Shown: positions 57,353-64,000 of the stretch, piece by piece
Layout of the letters: every line of letters starts with the position of its first letter
How positions within the stretch are numbered: position 1 is the stretch's first letter
Assembly (NCBI RefSeq): GCF_007858255.1
Contig: NZ_VFEU01000002.1
Location: forward strand, 186,001 to 250,000
Length of the DNA: 64,000 bases
Direction of reading: 5' to 3'
DNA from: Pseudomonas rhodesiae
GTDB taxonomy: Bacteria; Pseudomonadota; Gammaproteobacteria; Pseudomonadales; Pseudomonadaceae
Notes under the pieces: generated by a model
The model's database searches: none
What the model saw: the letters and a program-made list of their open reading frames with translations, nothing else
Told to the model about the DNA's origin: nothing
Position numbers and translations under genes: made by a program

Positions 57353-58465
57353 GTGAGCGAAACAGCCTTGCCTAAAGATGAAGCTCAACCCGCACTTGAT
57401 GCGCCGGTCGAGACACCGGTCACCGCGCCGCGCCGTGGCAATGGCCTGGCGGTCGTCGCCTTGCTGCTCGGCGCTGCCGGAGTGGCCGCCGGCGGTTGGG
57501 GGATCTGGCAGGTCCGTGCCCTGCAAGCCAGTCACCAGCAGCAACTGGGCCAAGTGCAGACCCTGGATGAGCAATCCCAAACTCTCAAGCAAACCCAGCA
57601 ACAATTGGCCGCGCGCCTGGCCCAACTGCCGGGTGCGGATGAGCTGGAGGAGCGTCGCCGTCTGGTGGCCCAGTTGCAGGGTGATCAGCAACACCTGAGC
57701 CAGCGCCTGGAAACTGTTTTGGGTGCCAGCCGTCAGGACTGGCGTCTGGCCGAGGCCGAGCACTTGATCCGCCTGGCGAGCCTGCGCCTGTCGGCCTTGC
57801 AGGACATCAATAGCGCCCAGGCGCTGGTGCAGGGCGCTGACGAGATTCTGCGCGAGCAAAGCGATCCCGGCGCCTACGCGGCCCGCGAGCAGTTGGCCAA
57901 GAGCCTGGTCGCTCTGCGCAGTACCGAACAGCCGGACCGCACCGGGCTGTACCTGCAATTGGCCGCCCTGCGCGATCAAGTGGTGCAGCTGGCGGCGATT
58001 GCGCCGGAGTATCAACTGACTGAACCTGCCGCTGAAGGTCGTCCCACCACCGATACCGAGGGACGTTGGAGCCAGTGGTGGGAGCAGATTTCCCGCTACT
58101 TCCGCATTGATTTCAACCCAGACGACAACATCCGTCCGTTGCTTGCCGGTCAGGATCTGAACCAAGTGCGTCTGGCCCTGAGCCTGGCGCTCGAACAGGC
58201 GCAATGGGCGGCGCTCAACGGTGAGTCGGCGGTGTATAGCCGCTCACTGGGTGAGGCGCGCAGCGTGTTGCAGGACAACTTCAATCAGGACAACCCGCAG
58301 AGCAAAGCGATGCTGGCGCGCATCGCCGAGCTTGAGCCCAAAGCCGTGTCGGTGGTGACACCGGACCTGGCCGCGAGCCTCGCCGCGGTGCAGGCGTATC
58401 TTGATCGTCGCCACCTGTCTGCCGATGAAGCCAAGGCGGCTGCCAAGCCGGCGTCCCAGGAGTAG
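57353..58465 (+). CDS. hemX: HemX-like membrane protein
   Basis: A 370-residue protein annotated in many genomes as uroporphyrin-III C-methyltransferase HemX, although it lacks the methyltransferase fold. After a Pro/Ala-rich N-terminus it has one transmembrane helix (about 28-50, LAVVALLLGAAGVAAGGWG). A Gln-rich coiled coil follows (about 55-125) and then a conserved periplasmic domain (WRLAEAEHLIRLASLRLSAL). It starts at GTG. The position between hemD and hemY is typical. Its biochemical role is not established. Confidence 0.9.
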   Translation: MSETALPKDEAQPALDAPVETPVTAPRRGNGLAVVALLLGAAGVAAGGWGIWQVRALQASHQQQLGQVQTLDEQSQTLKQTQQQLAARLAQLPGADELEERRRLVAQLQGDQQHLSQRLETVLGASRQDWRLAEAEHLIRLASLRLSALQDINSAQALVQGADEILREQSDPGAYAAREQLAKSLVALRSTEQPDRTGLYLQLAALRDQVVQLAAIAPEYQLTEPAAEGRPTTDTEGRWSQWWEQISRYFRIDFNPDDNIRPLLAGQDLNQVRLALSLALEQAQWAALNGESAVYSRSLGEARSVLQDNFNQDNPQSKAMLARIAELEPKAVSVVTPDLAASLAAVQAYLDRRHLSADEAKAAAKPASQE

Positions 58466-58470
58466 AGCCG

Positions 58471-59712
58471 ATGAAGCGTTTCTATGTGATCCTGGTGCTG
58501 GCGATCGCGATCGCCCTGGCACTGGCTGTGGGCATTTCGAAACACACCGGCTACGTGCTGATTACTTATCCACATGTGCTGCATTACGAGTCGAGCCTGT
58601 GGGCGACCCTGTTCGCCGTGTTTGCCATCATTCTGGCGATCTACCTGGTCCGCGTCTTGCTGAGCCTGGTTACCACGTCGGGCGGCGTGGTCAACCCTTG
58701 GTCGCGGCGTAATCGCAGCCGCCGTACACAGATCGCTATCGAACAGGGCCAGATGGACCTCGCCGAAGGGCGCTGGGCCAGTGCCGAACGCCATTTGCGG
58801 CGTGCCGCCGAAGCCGAACGCCAACCGTTGTTGTACTACCTGGGCGCGGCGAGAGCCGCCAATGAACAGGGGCGTTACGAAGAGTGCGACGCTTTGCTTG
58901 AGCGCGCGTTGGAGCGCCAGCCCCAGGCTGAGCTGGCGGTCGCCTTGAGTCATGCGCAACTGCAACTGGACCGTGGCGATACGGACGGTGCGCTGGTTAC
59001 GCTACAGGCAATGCACGAGCGTCATCCGCATAACGCGCAGGTGCTACGTCAGTTGCAGCGTTTGCATCAACAGCGCGGTGACTGGTCGTCGGTGATTCAC
59101 CTTTTGCCGCAGCTGCGTAAGGACAAGGTGCTGCCCGCCGGCGAACTGGCCGAGCTGGAACGTCGCGCATGGGGTGAAAACCTCAGCCTTGCGGCTCAGC
59201 GTGAGGAGCACGACGAAGCTGGCCAGCAATCCCTGGAGCGGGCTTGGCACCAACTTACCTCGGCCCAGCGTCAGGAGCCGCAGTTGGTGCTGGCTTACGC
59301 CGAGCAACTGCGCCAATTGGGCGCTGACGCCAAGGCCGAAGAGGTCCTGCGTGGTGCGATCAAGCGCGGTTACGACAGCCATCTCATTCGCCTCTACGGT
59401 CTTTTACGCGGCAGCGACTCGGCTCGGCAGTTGAAGTTCGCCGAAGGTTGGCTCAAGGATCATCCCGGTGATGCCAGCCTGCTATTGACCTTGGGACGCT
59501 TGTGCCTGCAAAACAGCTTGTGGGGCAAGGCGCGCGACTATCTGGAAAGTAGCCTTCAGGTGCAGCGCAACCCTGAGGCTTGCGCCGAGCTGGCGCGTCT
59601 GTTGGCGCAGTTGGGAGATACCGAACGCAGCAACCAGTTGTTCCAGGAAGGCCTGGGGTTGTTGGATAGCCGTCTATTGGCGTCACCGTTGCCAGTCCCT
59701 GCCCGGGTTTGA
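58471..59712 (+). CDS. hemY: HemY family TPR membrane protein
   Basis: A 413-residue protein with two N-terminal transmembrane helices (about 3-20 and 42-62) followed by TPR-like helical repeats (EGRWASAERHLRRAAEAE, GAARAANEQGRYEECDALL). It is the proteobacterial HemY of the hemCDXY cluster, unrelated to Bacillus protoporphyrinogen oxidase. It is probably a scaffold in haem synthesis; exact role unknown. It starts 5 nt after the hemX stop, so cotranscribed. Confidence 0.92.
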   Translation: MKRFYVILVLAIAIALALAVGISKHTGYVLITYPHVLHYESSLWATLFAVFAIILAIYLVRVLLSLVTTSGGVVNPWSRRNRSRRTQIAIEQGQMDLAEGRWASAERHLRRAAEAERQPLLYYLGAARAANEQGRYEECDALLERALERQPQAELAVALSHAQLQLDRGDTDGALVTLQAMHERHPHNAQVLRQLQRLHQQRGDWSSVIHLLPQLRKDKVLPAGELAELERRAWGENLSLAAQREEHDEAGQQSLERAWHQLTSAQRQEPQLVLAYAEQLRQLGADAKAEEVLRGAIKRGYDSHLIRLYGLLRGSDSARQLKFAEGWLKDHPGDASLLLTLGRLCLQNSLWGKARDYLESSLQVQRNPEACAELARLLAQLGDTERSNQLFQEGLGLLDSRLLASPLPVPARV

Positions 59713-59946
59713 TGTAGGAAGGAGCGGAGGGTTGACTCAGATATGTCAAACCCTCACCCCTTTGATGCACGCGAACAGGGAGGGTAAGTGTCTGGCAGCA
59801 AACTCCTACGCGCCATCGCCTGAAGTCTTCCATCCTCTGGCGGGATGTCTGCAGGCTCTCACGGAATCGTCTGGTCTAACGTATATTGAAAGCGTTCAGG
59901 CCTTTCCTCTACCGTAGCGATCTACTTTTCGCGATGCGGATAAAGC

Positions 59947-60468
59947 ATGTCTTTGGCCCCTTCTCGCTCCTTGTTTTTTCTGGCGTTCCTGGCCGGTGCG
60001 CTGACGTTGGGCGCATCCTATTACCTTGAGTTCGGCGTCTCGTTACGCCCGTGTTTTTTATGCCAACTGCAGCGGGTTTTTCTGGCTGCTTTCACGCTGA
60101 TCAATTTGATCGCTGCCCTCCATAACCCCAAACGTCCCGTCATCTCGCTATATGGACTGGCCAGCGTGGCGTGCGCAACGCTGGGCGCTATCACGGCTGT
60201 ACGCCAGATACTGTTGCAAAATGCCGCACCCGACCAGATCGCCGGTTGCTGGCCCAGTCTCAACCATATGCTCGACAATCTTTCGCTTTGGCAGGCGCTG
60301 CAACAGGCCGTCGAAGGCACTGTCGATTGCGTGGAAATCAACTGGACGTTGTTCGATTTAAGCCTGCCGGAGTGGAGCCTGCTGTTTTTCGTGGGGATGC
60401 TGATTCTGGGCATCACGCAGTTTTCACGACCGTTACTTCGCCGTCGCCTGTACCCGACGAGGCCATAA
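59947..60468 (+). CDS. dsbB: Disulfide bond formation protein DsbB
   Basis: A 173-residue inner-membrane quinone reductase that reoxidises DsbA. Four helices; redox pair CFLC (Cys36, Cys39) in the first periplasmic loop and the second pair in IAGCWPSLN and GTVDCVEINW. In P. aeruginosa the gene at this position is dsbH, one of two DsbB-like paralogues, so another dsbB may exist elsewhere in the genome. The gene stands alone between hemY and algQ. Confidence 0.92.
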   Translation: MSLAPSRSLFFLAFLAGALTLGASYYLEFGVSLRPCFLCQLQRVFLAAFTLINLIAALHNPKRPVISLYGLASVACATLGAITAVRQILLQNAAPDQIAGCWPSLNHMLDNLSLWQALQQAVEGTVDCVEINWTLFDLSLPEWSLLFFVGMLILGITQFSRPLLRRRLYPTRP

Positions 60469-60677
60469 AAGCAGGCTGAGGTTTGTAGGACGGGATTAAA
60501 CACTTGTATGAACTTTCTGTCCTGCGTACCTTGAAGCCATAGTCATGCGGGCATAATCTGGCCCGCACGCGTTATTCAAACCGGTTGTCTGATGCAGCCT
60601 TGTCCCGCTGCTGTTTTATCCTTGAAGTATTCGCGGGCATCAGGCGGCAGCGCCCCTAATAGGGAAGAGAGATCATC

Positions 60678-61136
60678 ATGTTGGAACGTTGCAAGAATGC
60701 TCGCGAACGCTGGGGCGGGGTGCACAAGCTGATCGACAGCTGGTTGAAGGCACGTCACGAATTGATTCGGGCTTTTGATGCGCTCGGTGCCGAGCCCGAG
60801 GCGTTGGCCCAGAAGCGTGAACCGTTGCAGGATTTCTGCGTTGTGTTGGTGGATTACGTGTCCGCGGGGCATTTGAGCATCTACACCCAGCTCACCAAGG
60901 AGGCGGAAGCCTTCAAAGACCAGCGCGGTCTGGATTTTGCCAAGACCCTTTACCCACGCATCGATGTGATCACCGAGAAGCTGCTGGCATTCACCGACTT
61001 GTGCGATCAAGGCAAGTGTGTCGCCGAGAAATTCAAAGAATTGGGTGCGCTGCTCCACGAGCGTTTCGAGCTCGAAGACTGCCTGATTGAAGTGCTGCAC
61101 AACGCTCACAAAGAAAACACTGTCGCTCAGGTTTGA
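60678..61136 (+). CDS. algQ: Anti-sigma-70 regulator AlgQ (Rsd family)
   Basis: A 152-residue Rsd/AlgQ helical-bundle protein that binds region 4 of the housekeeping sigma factor. It starts MLERCKNARERWGGVHKLID, with WLKARHELIRAF and a central FCVVLVDYVSAGHLSIY. In P. aeruginosa AlgQ affects alginate, siderophore and virulence gene expression. In this window it lies near algP, as there. AGGGAAGAGAG precedes the ATG. Confidence 0.95.
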   Translation: MLERCKNARERWGGVHKLIDSWLKARHELIRAFDALGAEPEALAQKREPLQDFCVVLVDYVSAGHLSIYTQLTKEAEAFKDQRGLDFAKTLYPRIDVITEKLLAFTDLCDQGKCVAEKFKELGALLHERFELEDCLIEVLHNAHKENTVAQV

Positions 61137-61156
61137 CTTCGGGACACGCGATAAAC

Positions 61157-61185
61157 AAACGGTGCGCAGGTCGCACCGTTTTTTA
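61157..61185. terminator. Rho-independent terminator between algQ and the FKBP gene
   Basis: ACGGTGCG-(5 nt)-CGCACCGT followed by TTTTTT, between convergent genes. Confidence 0.88.
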
Positions 61186-61190
61186 TTGGC

Positions 61191-61868
61191 TCAAGAACGG
61201 GTATCGAGCAATTCGATCTCGAAAACCAAGGGCGTGTACGGCGGGATCAATTCGCCGGCACCGTCGGCGCCATATGCCTGCGCCGATGGAATAACCAGGC
61301 GCCACTTCGCACCCACGGGCATCTGTTGTAGAGCACTGCTCCAGCCGCTGATCACGCTGTCCAGGCGAAACCACTGAGGCTGTGTGCTCTTGTCGAAAAC
61401 CGTCCCGTCGGGTAGCCGACCGACATATTTCACCTGAACCTGACCATTGGCTTTCGGCGTGGGGCCGGTACCTGGCGTGAGTTCCGTGAGCAAAATTCCA
61501 TCCGCCAATTCACGAACGCCTTTCATGGTTTTTTCCTGGGTCAGGAATTGTTGTTCGGCTGCGAGTGCTTTTTCACTCAGGGGCGCTTGGGCGTCCGCTT
61601 CGCTCTGCGCTTCGTGCTGCGCGAGGATCTGCTCGATACGCGCGTTATCCAAGGCCAGTGGCTTGCCTTGATAGGCTTGTTTGAGGCCGTCGATCAGGGC
61701 CTGGATCTGCAGGTCTGGAACCTCCTGGCGCAGGCGCTCACCGAGGCTGGCGCCCAGGCTGTAGGCGAGGTCATGCTGATCCGGCTCGATGGTTTTAGAC
61801 GGCGACGGCGCGCTCGCATTGGCTACCGAAATTGCCAGGCCAAGCACAAGAAAAAGGTAACGCGACAT
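61191..61868 (-). CDS. FKBP-type peptidyl-prolyl cis-trans isomerase (Mip/FkpA-like)
   Basis: A 225-residue periplasmic isomerase. Signal peptide (MSRYLFLVLGLAISVANA), an N-terminal helical dimerisation domain (YSLGASLGERLRQEVPDLQI) and the C-terminal FKBP domain. The FKBP domain carries VKYVGRLPDGTVFDKST, VISGWSSALQQMPVGAKWRL and IPPYTPLVFEIELL. GGAGA at good spacing supports the ATG at 61868 over an ATG two codons upstream. Likely assists folding of envelope proteins. It is next to algQ and algP as in P. aeruginosa. Confidence 0.92.
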   Translation of the reverse strand: MSRYLFLVLGLAISVANASAPSPSKTIEPDQHDLAYSLGASLGERLRQEVPDLQIQALIDGLKQAYQGKPLALDNARIEQILAQHEAQSEADAQAPLSEKALAAEQQFLTQEKTMKGVRELADGILLTELTPGTGPTPKANGQVQVKYVGRLPDGTVFDKSTQPQWFRLDSVISGWSSALQQMPVGAKWRLVIPSAQAYGADGAGELIPPYTPLVFEIELLDTRS

Positions 61869-62060
61869 GGACATTCTCCGGCCGAAAGTGCGATGGATTA
61901 TGCCAGTGTGGAAACGTAAAAAGTGCCGCCCATTTTCGTTCTCACGATAAGAATTTTCGTACGGTGCAACGCGAGGCAATCGATACTGTCAACATGCGCT
62001 AGCGGCGGTAAGAGCAGAGGGCTAGTATGAGCCGCACCCACGTCAGCCAGGAGGTAAACC

Positions 62061-63200
62061 ATGTCGGCCAAACAGAAGCCTGTTAATACCCCGTTGCACT
62101 TACTCCAACAACTGTCGGGCAGCTTGCTCGAACATCTGGAAAGCGCCTGTTCCCAAGCGTTGGCCGATGCAGAAAAACTGCTCGCCAAGTTGGAAAAACA
62201 GCGCGGTAAGGCGCAAGAAAAGCTGCACAAATCCCGCACCAAATTGCAAGATGCCGCCACCGCCGGCAAGGCCAAGGCACAAGCCAAAGCCAAAGACGCT
62301 GTTAAAGAACTTGAGGACTTGCTGGACGCGCTCAAGGATCGCCAAGCTGAAACCCGCGCCTACATTTCTCAACTCAAAAAAGATGCTCAGGAAAGCCTGA
62401 AACTGGCCCAGGGCGTTGGCCGTGTAAAAGAAGCCGTGGCTAAAGTGCTGGGTGCTCGTACACCGGTAAAAGCTGTTGCAGCAAGCGCGGCGAAGAAGAC
62501 TTCGGCCAAACCAGCGGCTAAAACCGCTGCCGCTAAGCCAGCCGCCAAACCAGCAGCTAAAACCGCTGCCGCTAAGCCAGCCGCCAAGCCAGTAGCTAAA
62601 ACCGCTGCCGCTAAACCAGCCGCCAAGCCAGCAGCAAAAACCGCTGCCGCTAAACCAGCCGCCAAGCCAGCAGCTAAAACCGCTGCCGCTAAACCAGCCG
62701 CCAAGCCAGCAGCAAAAACCGCCGCCGCTAAACCAGCCGCCAAGCCAGCAGCAAAAACCGCCGCCGCTAAGCCAGCAGCCAAGCCAGCGGCTAAAACCGT
62801 TGCCGCTAAGCCAGCAGCCAAACCAGCAGCTAAGCCCGCCACCGCTAAGCCAGTAGCCAAGCCAGCGGCTAAAACCGCCGCCGCTAAGCCAGCAGCCAAA
62901 CCAGCGGCTAAAACCGCCGCTGCTAAGCCAGCAGCCAAACCAGCAGCTAAAACCGCCTCCGCTAAGCCAACAGCTAAACCAGCGGCTAAAACCGTTGCCG
63001 CTAAGCCAGCCGCCAAACCAGCAGCTAAGCCCGTCGCCGCTAAGCCAGTAGCCAAACCTGCTGCCGCCAAGCCGGCCGCTGCAAAGCCTGCGCCGGCCAC
63101 TTCGGCAGCGACCCCGGCAGCCGCCACCGCTCCAACCGCACCGGCCAGCAGCACCCCTGCACCGGCAGCGCCAAGCACTACCCCAACCAGCGCTTCCTAA
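62061..63200 (+). CDS. algP: Histone H1-like regulator AlgP
   Basis: A 379-residue protein in two parts. Residues 1-135 are helical and charged (HLESACSQALADAEKLLAKL, EDLLDALKDRQAETRAYISQ). From about residue 150 the chain is almost only Lys, Pro and Ala in 13 repeats of KTAAAKPAAKPAA type, like the C-terminal tail of eukaryotic histone H1. A Pro/Ala/Thr/Ser tail ends the protein. AlgP (AlgR3) was described in P. aeruginosa as a DNA-binding activator of algD. CAGGAGGTAAACC is a strong ribosome-binding site. Repeat number is expected to vary between strains. Confidence 0.93.
   Translation: MSAKQKPVNTPLHLLQQLSGSLLEHLESACSQALADAEKLLAKLEKQRGKAQEKLHKSRTKLQDAATAGKAKAQAKAKDAVKELEDLLDALKDRQAETRAYISQLKKDAQESLKLAQGVGRVKEAVAKVLGARTPVKAVAASAAKKTSAKPAAKTAAAKPAAKPAAKTAAAKPAAKPVAKTAAAKPAAKPAAKTAAAKPAAKPAAKTAAAKPAAKPAAKTAAAKPAAKPAAKTAAAKPAAKPAAKTVAAKPAAKPAAKPATAKPVAKPAAKTAAAKPAAKPAAKTAAAKPAAKPAAKTASAKPTAKPAAKTVAAKPAAKPAAKPVAAKPVAKPAAAKPAAAKPAPATSAATPAAATAPTAPASSTPAPAAPSTTPTSAS
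62520..63026 (+). repeat. Tandem array of thirteen 39-bp repeats inside algP
   Basis: The unit codes KTAAAKPAAKPAA. Thirteen consecutive copies occur with scattered substitutions (for example Val, Ser or Thr for Ala). Because 39 is a multiple of 3, copy-number change keeps the frame; indels of other sizes within the repeats would shift it. Confidence 0.9.
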
Positions 63201-63664
63201 GCGCCGGTGGCCGCGACGCGCAGCTGCTGCAGCGCGTCGTGGTCAAGGTTGGCGGCATCCTCGGCCGCCAGTCTTTCCAACCATCGTTGTTGATCTGCCC
63301 GCTTGCCCGATGGCCATGTGTCGGCCAGTCCTTCCAGACGCATCAACAAGTGCCGTTCGGCTTCCAGCTCCATCGACTTGATCCGCTCCCTTAAGGCCGC
63401 CAGCGGCTGGTCGTGCTGCGCGCTCGCTCGCCATTGCACGCGCAATTGGCGCAACGGCTCGATCACCTGCGTCTGCCAAGGCCCGGCGATGTGCTTGAGG
63501 GCCTGCACTCGCTCGTCGGTCAGGATGACGCCGCGCTGTTCCAGCCAGACGCCGCACAGCATCAGGCACACATCCACCCCTTGCGCCTGCAACCGCAGGC
63601 AGGCGGCTTCCATACCCGGACGGGCGTAAATCGAGAGAGCAAAGCTCCACAGGTCAGCGCACAT
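63197..63664 (-). CDS. TIGR02444 family protein
   Basis: A 155-residue conserved protein: starts MCADLWSFALSIYARPGMEA, with LQAQGVDVCLMLCGVWLEQRG and a basic, Leu-rich C-terminal helix set. TIGR02444 is a small gammaproteobacterial family of unknown function, consistently beside the ABC-F ATPase gene, from which it is divergent here. The ATG at 63664 is chosen; the frame extends 8 codons upstream. Its stop overlaps that of convergent algP by 4 nt. Confidence 0.85.
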   Translation of the reverse strand: MCADLWSFALSIYARPGMEAACLRLQAQGVDVCLMLCGVWLEQRGVILTDERVQALKHIAGPWQTQVIEPLRQLRVQWRASAQHDQPLAALRERIKSMELEAERHLLMRLEGLADTWPSGKRADQQRWLERLAAEDAANLDHDALQQLRVAATGA

Positions 63665-63714
63665 AGTCACACCCAAGCCAGCGGCCAACGAAGCTGGTAG
63701 ACTCCGCCGCCATT

Positions 63715-64000
63715 ATGATCCGACTTCAAAGCCTAACATTACAGCGTGGCCCGCAACGTCTTCTCGAAGACGCCGAGCTGACCCTGCACGCCGGTCACAA
63801 AGCCGGCCTGATCGGTGCCAATGGCGCTGGCAAATCCACGCTGTTCGCCCTGTTGCTGGGTGAGCTGACCCCGGACTCCGGCGACTGCCTGCTGCCGGCC
63901 GACTGGCGCATCGCTCATATGCGCCAGGAGATCGACACCCTGGACCGCATCGCGATCGACTACGTGCTCGATGGCGACCTGCGCTTGCGCCAGGTGCAAC
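63715..64000 (+). CDS. ABC-F family ATP-binding protein (YheS-like), 5' part
   Basis: The first 95 residues of an ABC-F protein: MIRLQSLTLQRGPQRLLEDA, then HAGHKAGLIGANGAGKSTL (Walker A), LLGELTPDSGD and MRQEIDTLDRIAIDYVL. The remainder is outside the window. ABC-F proteins have two ABC domains without membrane segments and act on ribosomes. The gene order algP-TIGR02444-ABC ATPase is the conserved one in Pseudomonas. Confidence 0.9.
   Translation, partial: MIRLQSLTLQRGPQRLLEDAELTLHAGHKAGLIGANGAGKSTLFALLLGELTPDSGDCLLPADWRIAHMRQEIDTLDRIAIDYVLDGDLRLRQVQ

Noticed and set aside
62520..63026. CRISPR-like direct repeats
   Set aside because: Repeats are contiguous 39-bp coding units without unique spacers, inside algP.
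62387..63178. Reverse-strand frame giving an Ala/Gly/Leu-rich hydrophobic repeat protein
   Set aside because: Antisense reading of the Lys-Pro-Ala repeats of algP; the sense strand has a good ribosome-binding site and a known family.

Overview
This window is a chromosomal segment of a fluorescent Pseudomonas (P. fluorescens group or close relative). The evidence is protein-level similarity and gene order matching, with few interruptions, the P. aeruginosa block from rpoZ/gmk through crc-pyrE, dfp-dut-algC-argB, rpmBG, the dad locus, glnK-amtB, xerC-dapF-lysA, cyaA and argH to the algR-hemCD-algQ-algP region. High GC, REP/REPIN palindromes in intergenic gaps and Pseudomonas-specific regulators (Crc, SutA, AlgR, AlgQ, AlgP, PauR, ProE) agree with this. 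I see no prophage, insertion sequence, tRNA, rRNA or CRISPR array. It is essentially core genome.

Layout. 1-9.1 kb: rpoZ (partial), gmk, yicC, rph, a DUF4870 membrane protein, crc, pyrE, argB, algC, dut and coaBC (nucleotide, arginine, exopolysaccharide-sugar and CoA metabolism). 9.2-12.4 kb: radC, a lone oligopeptide-type binding protein, and rpmB-rpmG. 12.4-25.7 kb: an amine and D-amino-acid catabolic zone. It holds a cupin protein, the aldehyde dehydrogenase KauB/PauC, an MFS exporter, a lipoprotein phospholipase-D/cardiolipin-synthase-like protein, a MocR regulator, DUF1127, a PauB/PuuB-like FAD oxidase, an Lrp-type regulator (DadR), dadA-ridA-dadX, pauR and cytochrome c5. 25.9-39 kb: a CoA hydrolase/transferase, xpt, rep, the c-di-GMP phosphodiesterase ProE, a MATE exporter, a LysR regulator, a chemoreceptor, comM and ubiK. 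39-42.3 kb: glnK-amtB behind a clear sigma-54 promoter with NtrC-like sites, then yjbQ and sutA. 42.4-48.4 kb: HAD hydrolase, xerC, DUF484, dapF, lysA and lptM, then divergent cyaY, DUF1289 and rnk. 48.4-54.2 kb: class I adenylate cyclase, two small proteins, a GST and argH. 54.7-64 kb: algR, hemC-hemD-hemX-hemY, dsbB, algQ, an FKBP isomerase, the histone-like AlgP, TIGR02444 and the start of an ABC-F ATPase.

How it works together. Polyamine-derived aldehydes (KauB, the FAD oxidase, PauR) and D-alanine (DadA, RidA, DadX, DadR) share one catabolic neighbourhood. Crc, CyaA with a Vfr/CRP-like site before algR, GlnK with an NtrC/sigma-54 promoter, and SutA are global nutritional regulators. AlgC, AlgR, AlgQ and AlgP are scattered alginate-related functions.

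I did not find a strong candidate for an undescribed system. The most useful leads are: the absence of the sensor kinase gene algZ/fimS between argH and algR; several operator-like palindromes in intergenic regions (crc-pyrE, cupin-kauB, MocR-DUF1127, lrp-dadA, upstream of pauR and of cyaY); a terminator inside the dad gene set; degenerate receiver-like and GGDEF domains in ProE; and a 13-unit 39-bp tandem repeat in algP.
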